Origin: Pseudomonadota bacterium
GTDB lineage: Bacteria; Pseudomonadota; Gammaproteobacteria; Steroidobacterales; Steroidobacteraceae
Length of the DNA: 64,000 nucleotides
Direction of reading: 5' to 3'
NCBI GenBank assembly: GCA_023391335.1
Contig: JAEWBG010000098.1
Location: forward strand, 1 to 64,000
This document shows positions 1 to 9,445 of this stretch, piece by piece. The position numbers and the translations under genes are program-made. Position 1 is the stretch's first letter. Every line of letters begins with the position of its first letter. The notes under the pieces were generated by a model. That model had not been told where the DNA came from. It worked only from the letters and a program-made list of their open reading frames with translations, and made no database searches.

Positions 1-57
1 TCGAACCTGTGACCCCTACCATGTCAAGGTAGTGCTCTACCGCTGAGCTACGCGCGC
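1..57 (-). tRNA. tRNA-Val (GAC), 3' part cut by window edge
   Basis: Read on the minus strand, the 5' end lies at 57 with a G/C-alternating seven-base acceptor strand. This is followed by U8, a D-arm with the usual AGCTCAG core, and a five-pair anticodon stem (CTACC/GGTAG) enclosing loop TTGACAT, which gives anticodon GAC for valine. The T-arm starts with GGTTCGA and runs off the window, so the 3' acceptor strand is not seen. Family identity follows from the anticodon. Confidence 0.93.
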
Positions 58-128
58 GAAAAGGGCGGCAAGGATAGCGGCGGCAATCGCTGCCGGCAAG
101 CGGCAGCGAAGCGAGGTAGGAAACTGAG

Positions 129-256
129 GGAGGTGAGAATGTGAGCGACGTAGCCCACCGGGACTTCCAGCCCTCAGCCCTGTGATGCAATCGAGACTCT
201 AAGGAACGGGATGCAAAGAAAGGCGAGCACGGCGTCAAGTCCTCACTACTTCACCC
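129..256. repeat. low-complexity inverted element downstream of uvrB
   Basis: The stretch between tRNA-Val and uvrB contains GGTGAGAATGTGAG near 132-145. A loose complement, CCTCACTACTTCACC, lies at 241-255 and runs into the uvrB stop codon. A separate perfect 7-bp pair, CTGAGGG/CCCTCAG, lies inside (124-130 and 171-177). The composition resembles the GTGAG-type element after the PpiC gene at 45.3 kb. It has no coding potential. A loose terminator is another reading. Confidence 0.4.
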
Positions 257-2287
257 CGCTTTCTCCACTGGTAACCCCAGTCCCGCATTCCTCAAACGCT
301 GCACTTCGTCACGTATACGAGCAGCCTCTTCGAATTCAAGATTACGCGCGTGCTTGAACATCTCTTGCTCCAACTTCTTGACGCGACGCATAACTTGGTC
401 GGGCGTGAGCGTGGAATAGTCGTCTTGTGGCTCAGCAACTTTCTTGGAGCCCGAGCGCGAGTCTTCCGAGTAAGCGCCTTCCATGATGTCCGCGACGCTC
501 TTCTTGATACCGCGAGGCGTGATGCCATGCGTCTCATTGAATTCGATCTGCTTCGCGCGACGTCGACTCGTTTCGTCTAAAGCGCGCTGAATCGAACCCG
601 TGATCTGATCTGCGTACAGAATGGCGCGCCCATGCAAATTCCGCGCTGCACGCCCGATCGTCTGAATGAGCGAGTTCTCCGAGCGCAAAAAGCCCTCCTT
701 GTCTGCGTCGAGAATCGCGACCAAAGACACCTCAGGCATGTCCAAGCCTTCACGAAGCAAGTTGATACCGACCAGCACGTCGAACTTGCCCAGTCGTAAA
801 TCGCGAATGATTTCCATGCGCTCGACGGTGTCGATGTCCGAGTGCAAATAGCGAACCTTGACGCCATGCTCGTCCAAGTACTCGGTGAGATCCTCCGCCA
901 TGCGTTTGGTCAGTGTCGTGATCAATACGCGCTCATCGCGTCCGACACAGATCTTGATTTCTGAGAGCACGTCATCCACTTGCGAGCGCACTGGACGGAT
1001 CTCGACTTCAGGGTCTACCAGGCCCGTCGGGCGAACGAGTTGCTCAACCACCTGCCCCGACTTTTGGATTTCGTACTGTCCCGGTGTCGCGGAAACAAAG
1101 ATCGCCTGCGGCGCCAGCTTCTCCCACTCATCAAAGCGCAAAGGACGATTATCCAAGGCAGAAGGAAGACGGAAGCCGTATTCGACGAGCGTCTCTTTGC
1201 GCGAGCGATCGCCTCGGTACATGGCACCGAGTTGCGGAATCGTTTGATGGCTCTCGTCGACAACGAGCAACGCATTCGCCGGCAGATAATCGAACAAGCA
1301 AGGTGGCGGCTCGCCTGGTGCTCGTCCGGACAGATAGCGCGAGTAGTTTTCGATGCCGTTGCAATAGCCGACCTCCCGCATCATCTCGATATCGAAGCGC
1401 GTGCGCTGTTCCAATCGCTGCGCCTCAACCAACTTTCCCGCGTTCTTCAATTCATTCAAACGTCCGTGCAACTCATCGCGAATCTGATCGACCGCGTTCA
1501 CCAGTCGATCGCGCGGCGTCACGTAGTGAGTGGAGGGAAACACTGTGTAACGCGGCACCTTGCGCCGAATCTCGCCAGTTAACGGATCGAACAGCACCAG
1601 CGAATCGACCTCATCGTCGAACAATTCGACGCGCAGTGCTTCGCGCTCCGATTCTGCGGGGAAGATGTCGATCACATCGCCACGCACACGATAAGTGCCT
1701 TGCGTGAGGTCAAGCTCGTTGCGCGTGTACTGCATGTCGGTGAGCCGACGTAGCAACTGACGCTGATCGATACGATCGCCGCGCGACAAATGCAGCACCA
1801 TCGATAAGTAAGCTTGCGGATCGCCCAAACCGTAGATCGCAGAGACCGTTGCTACGATGATCGCGTCATCGCGCTCGAGCAGCGCCTTAGTCGCGGATAA
1901 TCGCATTTGCTCGATATGTTCGTTGATCGAAGAATCTTTCTCGATGTACGTGTCCGATGAGGGAACGTACGCCTCAGGCTGGTAGTAGTCGTAATACGAA
2001 ACGAAATACTCAACCGCATTATTCGGGAAGAATTCTTTGAATTCTCCATACAACTGCGCAGCGAGTGTCTTGTTATGAGCTAGAACCATCGTCGGGCGCT
2101 GCACACGCTGTATCACGTTGGCAATCGTGAAGGTTTTTCCTGAGCCGGTTACACCGAGCAGTGTTTGATGGGATAGGCCCGATTCGATGCCATCCACAAG
2201 GTTCTCGATGGCAGTAGGCTGATCGCCCGAAGGCTTGAAGTCGCCACCAAGCGTGAACTGACCGTGCAGTTTGGATTCGTCGGACAT
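251..2287 (-). CDS. uvrB: UvrABC excinuclease subunit B
   Basis: UvrB is the damage-verifying helicase-like subunit of nucleotide excision repair. It is loaded by UvrA and nicked on either side by UvrC. The protein has Walker A GVTGSGKT near residue 49, the beta-hairpin region rich in Tyr ([17 protein letters not shown]) used for strand insertion, the DESH motif II, helicase motifs V-VI ([25 protein letters not shown]) and a C-terminal UVR domain. Length is about 678 residues, normal for the family. I chose the ATG at 2287 (MSDESKL) rather than an ATG four codons upstream because it matches the usual short N-terminus. No clear LexA box is visible upstream. Confidence 0.97.
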   Translation of the reverse strand: MSDESKLHGQFTLGGDFKPSGDQPTAIENLVDGIESGLSHQTLLGVTGSGKTFTIANVIQRVQRPTMVLAHNKTLAAQLYGEFKEFFPNNAVEYFVSYYDYYQPEAYVPSSDTYIEKDSSINEHIEQMRLSATKALLERDDAIIVATVSAIYGLGDPQAYLSMVLHLSRGDRIDQRQLLRRLTDMQYTRNELDLTQGTYRVRGDVIDIFPAESEREALRVELFDDEVDSLVLFDPLTGEIRRKVPRYTVFPSTHYVTPRDRLVNAVDQIRDELHGRLNELKNAGKLVEAQRLEQRTRFDIEMMREVGYCNGIENYSRYLSGRAPGEPPPCLFDYLPANALLVVDESHQTIPQLGAMYRGDRSRKETLVEYGFRLPSALDNRPLRFDEWEKLAPQAIFVSATPGQYEIQKSGQVVEQLVRPTGLVDPEVEIRPVRSQVDDVLSEIKICVGRDERVLITTLTKRMAEDLTEYLDEHGVKVRYLHSDIDTVERMEIIRDLRLGKFDVLVGINLLREGLDMPEVSLVAILDADKEGFLRSENSLIQTIGRAARNLHGRAILYADQITGSIQRALDETSRRRAKQIEFNETHGITPRGIKKSVADIMEGAYSEDSRSGSKKVAEPQDDYSTLTPDQVMRRVKKLEQEMFKHARNLEFEEAARIRDEVQRLRNAGLGLPVEKAG

Positions 2288-2422
2288 GATCAGCAGCACT
2301 CTGGAATACGGCGAGAAAGTCTGCAGCTGAATGTGGGCAGTGTCTGTCAGCTTTCAAGTGAACATACTGCGAGATGCATGCCCAGCCTACAATCGGATCT
2401 TCCCAAATTGTGTGGATTTGCC

Positions 2423-3619
2423 GTGACACCTACTACTTCCCTTCGCGTCCAACGCGTTAAGCCGTCTCCCACCATCGCGTTAACGGGTCGGGTGGCACAG
2501 CTCAAAGCAGAGGGTCGCGACGTCATCACTTTGGGTGCCGGCGAGCCCGATTTCGACACACCAGCACACGTTGGGGCTGCAGGCATCGAGGCAATTCGCA
2601 CCGGGTTCACACGCTACACACCCGTGGAAGGCATTGCCGAGCTGAAGGACGCAGTCGTGGCGAAATTCAAACGCGAGAATAGCCTGACTTACGAGCGCAA
2701 GCAGATTCTTGTCTCGAACGGCGCGAAGCAATGCATTTTCAATTTGATCCTCGCGCTCATCGATCCGGGCGACGAGGTCATCATCCCGGCGCCCTATTGG
2801 GTGTCCTATCCGGACATGGTTCTACTTGCAGACGGCAAACCAGTGACCGTACTCGCTGGAAAAGAGCAGAGCTACAAGATCTCCCCGTCGCAACTCGCGG
2901 CAGCCATCACCAATAAGACCAAGCTGATCATCTTGAACAGCCCGAACAATCCCACGGGCGCTGCGTACACGCGGGCGGAAATCCGAGCACTCGGTGAAGT
3001 TCTAATGAAACATCCACGCGTCGTGATCTGCACCGACGAGATCTACGAACACGTCTACTGGGGGCAGGAACCGTTCGCAAGCTTCGCTTCGGTATGCCCG
3101 GAGCTGTATGACCGCACCGTGACGGTCAACGGAGTATCGAAGGCATACGCAATGACCGGATGGCGGATTGGCTACTGCGCAGGCCCGGCCCCACTCATAG
3201 CAGCAATGGCTACGATTCAGGGCCAGAGCACATCGAATCCCTCCTCGCTTGCGCAGATGGCGGCGGTCGCAGCCCTAAACGGCGATCAAGAATGCGTACG
3301 TGAAATGAATCGTCACTTCAAACAGCGACACGATTACCTGGTCGACGCTTTAAACCGCATCCCCGGCGTCGCGTGTCTTCCAGGGGCCGGCACCTTTTAT
3401 GCGTTCGCCAACGTTGAGCGCGCGATGGAGACCTTACAGATTACGGACGATAATGGGTTTGCCGAACGGCTTCTCGATGAGGGCGGTGTTGCCGTGGTTC
3501 CAGGTAGCGGATTCGGCGCATCCGGACACGTGCGGCTTTCATTCGCATGCAGCCTTCAGACGCTACAGGAGGCGCTGCGTAGAATTGAGGCGGTAATTGG
3601 CGGTCGCAGCGGAGGTTAA
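2423..3619 (+). CDS. PLP-dependent aspartate/aromatic aminotransferase (class I)
   Basis: This is a fold-type I aminotransferase of the aspartate aminotransferase Ib group. It has the N-terminal substrate-loop motif GAGEPDFDTP, the NSPNNPTG motif, a cofactor Asp/Tyr in TDEIYEH, the Schiff-base lysine in VSKAYAMTGWRIGY, and a C-terminal Arg in GHVRLSFA. It probably exchanges aspartate/glutamate and may accept prephenate or aromatic substrates. I place the start at GTG 2423 (VTPTTSLRV), giving about 398 residues; the frame is open further upstream to 2264 but that part looks non-coding. It is divergent from uvrB and otherwise stands alone. Confidence 0.93.
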   Translation: MTPTTSLRVQRVKPSPTIALTGRVAQLKAEGRDVITLGAGEPDFDTPAHVGAAGIEAIRTGFTRYTPVEGIAELKDAVVAKFKRENSLTYERKQILVSNGAKQCIFNLILALIDPGDEVIIPAPYWVSYPDMVLLADGKPVTVLAGKEQSYKISPSQLAAAITNKTKLIILNSPNNPTGAAYTRAEIRALGEVLMKHPRVVICTDEIYEHVYWGQEPFASFASVCPELYDRTVTVNGVSKAYAMTGWRIGYCAGPAPLIAAMATIQGQSTSNPSSLAQMAAVAALNGDQECVREMNRHFKQRHDYLVDALNRIPGVACLPGAGTFYAFANVERAMETLQITDDNGFAERLLDEGGVAVVPGSGFGASGHVRLSFACSLQTLQEALRRIEAVIGGRSGG

Positions 3620-3713
3620 GGGTTCGTCTACTCCCTACTCCGTCCATTAACTGGCGGCATACCGCTCGTCGCGAACGTATGGTTCCTGCGACATGACGCC
3701 ACGTTAATGAATC

Positions 3714-3884
3714 ATGCAACGCACGCATCGCCCCCCATCAGATTACGCCGTCAAAGTGTGGACCCTCGTCGCTCGTCGCGGCTTGACCCCAGCACTTGCC
3801 GCGAAGCAGCTCGATACGAGTACCTGGCGGATCGAACGAATCTTGGTGGGAGTGAGTCGCCGCAACGTCCACAAGTGGGACTGA
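3714..3884 (+). CDS. 56-residue helix-turn-helix-like hypothetical protein
   Basis: A short reading frame starts at ATG 3714 and ends with TGA at 3882-3884. The protein has an Arg/Lys-rich, helical character: residues 24-46 read as LTPALAAKQLDTSTWRIERI, which resembles the two helices and turn of a small DNA-binding domain, followed by a basic C-terminus ending HKWD. I do not recognise a family and see no strong ribosome binding site. It lies alone between the aminotransferase and tRNA-Asn. A chance ORF cannot be excluded. Confidence 0.4.
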   Translation: MQRTHRPPSDYAVKVWTLVARRGLTPALAAKQLDTSTWRIERILVGVSRRNVHKWD

Positions 3885-4042
3885 GCTAAACAGTCGAAGT
3901 GACGTCGGCCGCGTCATCTTCGCCTCATATATATAGAGACCGAGCTGCCGAGTGCGCGAAGAAAGAGAAATCATCGCGATCATTTCTTGACCCTCGCCTT
4001 ACGATTCCGCAAAATCGCGCGCCTTCGATTGACCCCTACTGT

Positions 4043-4117
4043 TCCCCGGTAGCTCAGTGGTAGAGCGACGGACTGTTAATCCGTTGGTCGCTGGTTCGAG
4101 TCCGGCCCGGGGAGCCA
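4043..4117 (+). tRNA. tRNA-Asn (GTT)
   Basis: This is a complete 75-nt cloverleaf. Acceptor TCCCCGG pairs with CCGGGGA, followed by discriminator G and an encoded CCA. The D-arm is AGCTCAGTGGTAGAGC. The anticodon stem ACGGA/TCCGT holds loop CTGTTAA, giving anticodon GTT, and the T-arm carries GGTTCGAGTCC. Confidence 0.97.
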
Positions 4118-4615
4118 TCCTTTCAAGTCACGCTCTGCCCGATCAGAGACGAGTTGCGCGCTAGCGGTAACACCGTCTTCGATATGGCTCGTCAGGTGCT
4201 GCTACGAGCACCGACAGATCAATCTGTCAATCTCCGGGAATCAGCGCCGGGTCACATTAACCGGACCGATACTCTTCTGTCTCGTCGCCCCTTTTCGGTC
4301 ACCCTAACCCAGCCGTTGCGAAAACAACACAAATCTCGAAAATCTGTGGCTTCGCTGAAAAATTCCTCTCGCAACCGGAATTAAGTAGTGGTAGCGTCGC
4401 CACTTCCGTAATGGGCGGGGGGTTCCGGTGGCCATCCGGCAACGGTTTGGCAGTCGGCGCCGCCCAACACGGGCGCCTCTTTCCTGATCAGGGGGAAAGA
4501 GGTGAAAAGTCGCTCGGGGATGCTCTCGCAGATTTCTGGCAACAGCGAGTGCGAGTGCGGAAGCGAATAGCGATGGTCGTCTAATAGAGATGATAGACCG
4601 GGAGAACCAATCCGT
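4118..4615 (+). other. 498-bp gene-free leader upstream of the TonB receptor, with two hairpins
   Basis: I see no convincing gene here; a frame at 4154-4384 has no recognisable product. The distal half contains a GC-rich inverted repeat at 4456-4477 (GCCC/GGGC core flanked by GGCGCC/GCC). Next to it is a perfect 9-bp stem CCTCTTTCC (4476-4484) with GGAAAGAGG (4494-4502). The two overlap by two bases, so they could be mutually exclusive folds. They end about 114 nt before the start codon and may form part of a structured 5' untranslated region. Confidence 0.4.
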
Positions 4616-7600
4616 ATGAAATCGAAGAAAGCAAACCTTAAGGGGTTTCCCTTTAAGTCCAAAGCCCTGTTCACCATCGTTGGTGGCGCGGTTTTGATCA
4701 ACCCAGCTTTCGCACAAGACGCACAGTCTGGTGACGAGCTGGAAGAGATTGTGGTTACTGGCTTGCGCGGCAGCTTGAAAGCCGCGATGGAAATTAAGCG
4801 CGATGCAGTCGGCGTGGTGGACGCGATCAATGCCGAAGACATCGGTAAGTTCCCTGACACCAACCTGGCAGAAGCACTGCAACGTATCACCGGTGTGTCC
4901 ATCGACCGTCGTAACGGCGAAGGCGCACTCGTTACGGCCCGCGGCTTCGGTCCTCAGTTCAACCTTGTGACGCTGAACGGCCGCCAGATGCCTGGTGCTG
5001 AAGGTTTCGGCAGCGGCGACGTAATCACCGGCGGTCAAGGCTCTGGTAGCCGCTCGTTCAACTTCGCCCAACTCGCGGCTGAAGCAATCAGCGGCGTTGA
5101 AGTCTACAAAACCGGCCGTGCCGACATTTCTTCGGGCGGTATCGGTGCAACGGTCAACATCAAGACGGCACGTCCGTTCGACAATGACGGTTTGGTGCTG
5201 AACCTCGGCGTCAAAGCCGTCGACGACACCAGCAACAAGATCGGCAGCGACATCACTCCTGAAGTGTCCGGCATTTTCAGCTATGCGAATCCGGACAAGA
5301 CCTGGGGTATCGGCTTGAATGCCAGCTATCAGAAGCGCAATGCAGGCTCGATCCAAGCGACAGTGAACAACTGGAACATTCAAGCCTGGCAATCGCACAT
5401 GGATAAGGACGCCAACGGCAACAACGGCAACAATCAGCTCGGGCCGTTCGCTGCCAATGCGAACATCGAGAATGCGCCGGCCGTCGGTCAGCTGTACGGC
5501 ATTCCTAACGACATCCGATATGCCTTCTCCGACCTGACACGCGAGCGCACGAATGCTCAAGCCGTGGTTCAGTTCGCGCCGTCAGACGCCATGACGTTGA
5601 CTCTCGACTACACCTTTGCTCGCAACGACATCACTGAAGATCGCAGCGAACAGACGGTGTGGATGCAGCGAAATGGCTTCACGCATGTCGTATTTGATAC
5701 GGGTGAAGAGGTAGCAACCCCAGTCCTTCTCGACGAGAACACCGGCTCCGGTAAGGATTTCGGTTACGAGCAGCAGCATAACGACCAGCGCAATCAGCTG
5801 AACTCGCTTGGCTTTAACATGAACTGGGATGTGAGCGATCGCTTCAACATCGGCCTAGACGTTCATGATTCGAAGGCAAAGACACTTCCGAACGATGGTA
5901 TTACCGGCGCCAGCCAGACGGCTGTCAGCGTGGCAGGCAAGTACCCTTCTCAGTGCTTGCAGTTCGTCCCGAACCCGAACGGCGGTGCTGATATCTGCGT
6001 AAATTCGACGAACGCATGGAGCCAGACGTTCCAGTTCAACAACGGCTTGCCGATTGCTGGACGCTCTCTGTATGCGGATACGAACGCGCTGGTGTCGCGC
6101 ACTGGCGGCAATCCGGATGTCACCTTCGATGCAAGCACCTTCGGGTCGCAAGTCCTCCGCACCTCCGTGCAGGAACAGACCACCGAAGTGAAGCAGGTGC
6201 GTTTGGATAACGCCATTAAGTTCGACGAAGGCCGTTTGCAGTTCGGCGTCGAAACCCGCGACATGGACATGAAGCAGAGAACTTCCGGCGGTTACTTGGC
6301 CCTGGGTGACTGGGGCGTAGGCGACCTAGGGACAGTTCCTGACATGGTCGCGCTGCTGACGCCGTTCAGCATCACTGGCCAGTTCGACGACTTCAGCGCT
6401 GCCGGCGCTCCCACCGGCGGCTGGCGCGGCAACGCTGACCAGCTCGGCCTCTGGGCGATGAGCCATGGCTATACAAACTGGAGCGAAGATGCGGCGCCAG
6501 ACGGCAAGCTGCGCTACAACCCGGGATATAACAACAACAACGACGTTCAAGAAAAGACGACGGCCTTCTACCTGCAGTACGCCCTGCACGCAGATGTCGG
6601 CAGTATGCCTGCAAACATCGTTGCGGGTGCGCGCTACGAGTCGACTGACGTCACGTCGACTTCGACCATTCTCCCCGTACGCTATCTGTTGTGGCAAGAC
6701 GATAACGACTTCCAGGTCAATCGTACGGGCAACCCGGCTGAATCTGTCACCACGACTGGATCGGGCCATTACACCAACGTGTTGCCGAGCATCGATTTCG
6801 ACATCGGCCTGTTGGATTCCCTGAAGGCTCGCGCTTCGTACAGCAAGACGATTGCTCGTGCGAATTACGGCAACCTGACCAATGCAGTGAACCCGAACGG
6901 CCCTGGCGGCTCATCGTTGAATGGCTTCCAGGCCACCGGCGGCGCTCAGAACCCGGCACTGCTCCCGCTCGAATCGACCAACGTCGATTTGTCCTTGGAG
7001 TGGTACTTCTCTGACACGGGCTACCTCTCGGTAGGTTACTTCACGAAGGACATCGTGAACTTCATCGGCAACGCGAACTTCGACGAAACGATCGTCGGTT
7101 TGGGTGGCAAGAACATCAAGAACCAGACGGGTGGTCCGCGCGCTCAAGCGGCATTGGCTGCGTTGCAGGCAATTCCGGGCGCGAAGACGGATGACACCGC
7201 TCTGTTCACGATGATGGCGATGATGGAACATCCGGAAGGCTTTACGGATAAGAACGGAGTGTTCTGGGCAGGTGGCGCGACCTCTTACAACGCGACCAAC
7301 GACCAGCACATCGCATGGGCTACCCAGTTCGATCTGATTCCGCGTGCGGATGACCCGGACTACGTCTTCCGCGTTGGCCGTCCGGTCAACAACAAGGAAG
7401 CGACGATCCATGGTTGGGAATTTGGCGGCCAGTACTTCTTGGGTGAAACCGGGTTGGGTATCTTGGCGAACTACACCTTGGTCGACGGCAGCACGAAGTA
7501 TGAAAATGCGAACAGCCCAAACAGCAGCCAATTCGCGCTGGTCGGCCTTAGCGACTCCGCGAACGTTGTGCTGATGTATGAAAAGTTCGGCATTTCGGCT

Positions 7601-7858
7601 CGTCTCGCCTACAACTGGCGCGATGAGTTCCTGTCGAACGGCAACTTCGGCAGCTTCAACAACCCGATCTACGTCGAGGCGTATGACCAATACGACTTGA
7701 GCGTGGGCTACAACTTCAACGAGCACCTCTCGCTGTCGTTGGAAGCGATTAATCTCACGGGTGAAGATGTGCGTTGGCACGGCCGTTCGACGAAGCAACT
7801 GTGGAGACTGGAAGACCAATCCCCACGCTATGCGATCGGCGCCCGTTACAAGTTCTAA
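4616..7858 (+). CDS. TonB-dependent receptor (Xanthomonas/Caulobacter type)
   Basis: This is an outer-membrane active transporter that would use TonB-ExbBD energy. At 1080 residues it fits the large TonB-Xanth-Caul subfamily. It has an N-terminal Lys-rich signal peptide ending PAFAQ (about residue 34), a TonB-box-like EEIVVTG just after the mature N-terminus, a plug domain with IGKFPDTNLAEALQRITGV and GGIGATVNIKTARPF, and a long barrel ending in ARYKF with the terminal aromatic residue needed for Bam insertion. No STN signalling domain is seen. A terminator follows, then SapC, DUF6445-like, cupin-like and halogenase genes on the same strand. Such receptors often import oligosaccharides or peptides; the substrate here is unknown. 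Confidence 0.95.
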   Translation: MKSKKANLKGFPFKSKALFTIVGGAVLINPAFAQDAQSGDELEEIVVTGLRGSLKAAMEIKRDAVGVVDAINAEDIGKFPDTNLAEALQRITGVSIDRRNGEGALVTARGFGPQFNLVTLNGRQMPGAEGFGSGDVITGGQGSGSRSFNFAQLAAEAISGVEVYKTGRADISSGGIGATVNIKTARPFDNDGLVLNLGVKAVDDTSNKIGSDITPEVSGIFSYANPDKTWGIGLNASYQKRNAGSIQATVNNWNIQAWQSHMDKDANGNNGNNQLGPFAANANIENAPAVGQLYGIPNDIRYAFSDLTRERTNAQAVVQFAPSDAMTLTLDYTFARNDITEDRSEQTVWMQRNGFTHVVFDTGEEVATPVLLDENTGSGKDFGYEQQHNDQRNQLNSLGFNMNWDVSDRFNIGLDVHDSKAKTLPNDGITGASQTAVSVAGKYPSQCLQFVPNPNGGADICVNSTNAWSQTFQFNNGLPIAGRSLYADTNALVSRTGGNPDVTFDASTFGSQVLRTSVQEQTTEVKQVRLDNAIKFDEGRLQFGVETRDMDMKQRTSGGYLALGDWGVGDLGTVPDMVALLTPFSITGQFDDFSAAGAPTGGWRGNADQLGLWAMSHGYTNWSEDAAPDGKLRYNPGYNNNNDVQEKTTAFYLQYALHADVGSMPANIVAGARYESTDVTSTSTILPVRYLLWQDDNDFQVNRTGNPAESVTTTGSGHYTNVLPSIDFDIGLLDSLKARASYSKTIARANYGNLTNAVNPNGPGGSSLNGFQATGGAQNPALLPLESTNVDLSLEWYFSDTGYLSVGYFTKDIVNFIGNANFDETIVGLGGKNIKNQTGGPRAQAALAALQAIPGAKTDDTALFTMMAMMEHPEGFTDKNGVFWAGGATSYNATNDQHIAWATQFDLIPRADDPDYVFRVGRPVNNKEATIHGWEFGGQYFLGETGLGILANYTLVDGSTKYENANSPNSSQFALVGLSDSANVVLMYEKFGISARLAYNWRDEFLSNGNFGSFNNPIYVEAYDQYDLSVGYNFNEHLSLSLEAINLTGEDVRWHGRSTKQLWRLEDQSPRYAIGARYKF

Positions 7859-7904
7859 TCGCTACACTTCGGTGTAACGGTTCAGAGCCTAACGGCTAAG
7901 GACC

Positions 7905-7940
7905 GAAGAAGGCCGCTGGCAACAGCGGCCTTCTTCTTTT
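7905..7940 (+). terminator. intrinsic terminator after the TonB receptor
   Basis: A perfect 14-bp stem GAAGAAGGCCGCTG / CAGCGGCCTTCTTC closes a GCAA tetraloop and is followed by TTTT. It lies 46 bp after the receptor stop and separates the receptor transcript from sapC. Confidence 0.9.
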
Positions 7941-8017
7941 CAGGGATGTGAAATATCCTTCCGAACCCAATTGCAGTGCCGCTGCGCCGGTGCTCTCAGT
8001 CACGCAAGATCAACGAC

Positions 8018-8749
8018 ATGCCGAAACACGTAATGCTCAACAACGTCGCCCACAAGGACCTGCGGGTGATTCGACGCTTTGGTGCTCAGTTCGGGGATAA
8101 CGTTCCGACTGTCCTCACCTTCCCAACCGAATTCGCTGATGTGCAGCGTGAATACCCAATCTTCTTTCGCAAAGATCCGGCGACGAACGAATACCAGTCG
8201 GTTGCACTACTCGGCTTCGAGAAGAACGAAAATCTTTTCTTAGAAGGCGACATGTGGCGCGCCAATTACATTCCGGGAGTCGTAGCTCGTGGGCCCTTTC
8301 TGATCGGGTTCCAAGATCAGGAGATCGATGGCGAGATCCGCAAAGAACCCGTGATCCACGTGGATTTGGAGCACCCACGAGTGAGCCGCACGGAGGGTGA
8401 ACCCGTGTTCCTACCGCAAGGTGGTAACAGCCCCTATCTCGATTACATCGCCAACGTGTTGCGGGGTATTCGCGACGGCTTCGATGTCAGCAAGGCCATG
8501 TTCGCTGCATTCCTCGAATTCGATCTCATCGAGCCTGTGAACGTAGAGATCAAATTGAATGAGAACGAGGCATACAGCCTTGTGGGTCTCCAGACGATCA
8601 ATCAGACCAAGCTCGCATCTCTCGAAGGCGCAGCCTTGGAGAAGCTGAACAGGGCCGGCTTTTTGCAGGGCGCATTCCTGGTAGCGGCCTCACTGAGCAA
8701 CGTTCAGCGCCTAATGGCCATTAAGCAGCGCAAACGCCATTCAGCCTGA
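8018..8749 (+). CDS. SapC family protein
   Basis: This 243-residue protein matches the SapC family, named after a Campylobacter surface-layer-associated gene. The N-terminus MPKHVMLNNVAHKDLRV, the YPIFFRKD segment and the FLEGDMWRANYIP segment with a following PFLIGF are characteristic. No signal peptide or membrane helix is apparent. In Xanthomonas and Caulobacter relatives SapC genes sit beside TonB receptors and flavin halogenases, as here; the biochemical role is unknown. I chose ATG 8018 over an upstream GTG at 7976 because the conserved N-terminus begins there. Confidence 0.85.
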   Translation: MPKHVMLNNVAHKDLRVIRRFGAQFGDNVPTVLTFPTEFADVQREYPIFFRKDPATNEYQSVALLGFEKNENLFLEGDMWRANYIPGVVARGPFLIGFQDQEIDGEIRKEPVIHVDLEHPRVSRTEGEPVFLPQGGNSPYLDYIANVLRGIRDGFDVSKAMFAAFLEFDLIEPVNVEIKLNENEAYSLVGLQTINQTKLASLEGAALEKLNRAGFLQGAFLVAASLSNVQRLMAIKQRKRHSA

Positions 8750-8770
8750 GCACAAGGCTGCGTAGAAGCA

Positions 8771-9445
8771 ATGGGACCTAGAGTCGACTATGTGGGCAAG
8801 GAACGCGCCCCTGTGCTCGTCATCGAAAATGCATGGCCCGATGCGCAAAAGCTTGTCGACGCTGCGGCTCAACGGCAAGACTATCGTCCGCGCTCACTGT
8901 ATTACCCGGGCTTGCGTTCGAGCGCTCCGCCCGACTATGCGCTTGGCATCGTTCAGAAGTTCACCAAGCTGATTTGCTCGACATTCGACCTGCCCGACAA
9001 TCTCGTCATCACGGACTCGACGTTCTCGTTGGTTACGACGCCGCCAGAGAAGTTGGTCCCCTTCCAGCGCGTACCTCACTTTGACTCCGTGGACCCGAAC
9101 CGCATCGCTCTCCTGCACTACATTTCCGATCTGGGCGGCACATCGTTCTACCGCCACCGAAGCACTGGGCTTGAGATCATCACAGCGGACGTTCAGGAAC
9201 GGTATATCCGCACAGTGAATGAAGAGGTTCGCGCGAGTGGCTTGCCTCCCCATCAGTACGTGGAAGGCGATACAGATCTGTTCGAGCGAATCGCAAAGTA
9301 CGATGCGGCATTCAACCGAGCGCTGATCTATCGCGGCAATATGCTGCATTCGGTCAACGTGCCACCAGGTTTTGTGCCCGATCCGAATCCCCGTACCGGA
9401 CGTTTGACGTTGAACACTTTCTTGACCGTGAGGTCCGCAGCCTAG
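8771..9445 (+). CDS. DUF6445-like protein, putative 2OG-Fe(II)-type fold
   Basis: The 224-residue protein is homologous to the 12647-13357 product: both carry TTPxxKLxxxQRxPHFDS, GGTxFYRHRxTG, a Tyr-Arg-Asn-x-Leu-His-Ser segment and a C-terminal TGRLxxNxF. The pattern H103-x-D105 ... H193 ... R211 is the layout expected of a non-haem Fe(II)/2-oxoglutarate oxygenase (two His, one Asp, and an Arg for 2-oxoglutarate). That function is my inference; the family is uncharacterised to my knowledge. The start is ATG 8771, 21 bp after sapC. Its stop overlaps that of the convergent 9442-9891 gene by 4 bp (CTAG). Confidence 0.75.
   Translation: MGPRVDYVGKERAPVLVIENAWPDAQKLVDAAAQRQDYRPRSLYYPGLRSSAPPDYALGIVQKFTKLICSTFDLPDNLVITDSTFSLVTTPPEKLVPFQRVPHFDSVDPNRIALLHYISDLGGTSFYRHRSTGLEIITADVQERYIRTVNEEVRASGLPPHQYVEGDTDLFERIAKYDAAFNRALIYRGNMLHSVNVPPGFVPDPNPRTGRLTLNTFLTVRSAA

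Noticed and set aside
2288..2422. LexA (SOS) box upstream of uvrB
   Set aside because: CTG and CAG triplets occur, but none has the CTG-N10-CAG spacing with a good core; other LexA types do not fit well either.
4154..4384. 76-codon plus-strand frame between tRNA-Asn and the TonB receptor
   Set aside because: Basic random-looking product, no ribosome binding site, no recognisable motif.
4304..5560. 418-codon minus-strand frame over the TonB receptor 5' region
   Set aside because: Antisense to the signal peptide and plug domain of a clear receptor; no recognisable features.
6911..7819. 302-codon minus-strand frame inside the TonB receptor
   Set aside because: Shadow of the barrel codons; no start signal or homology visible.
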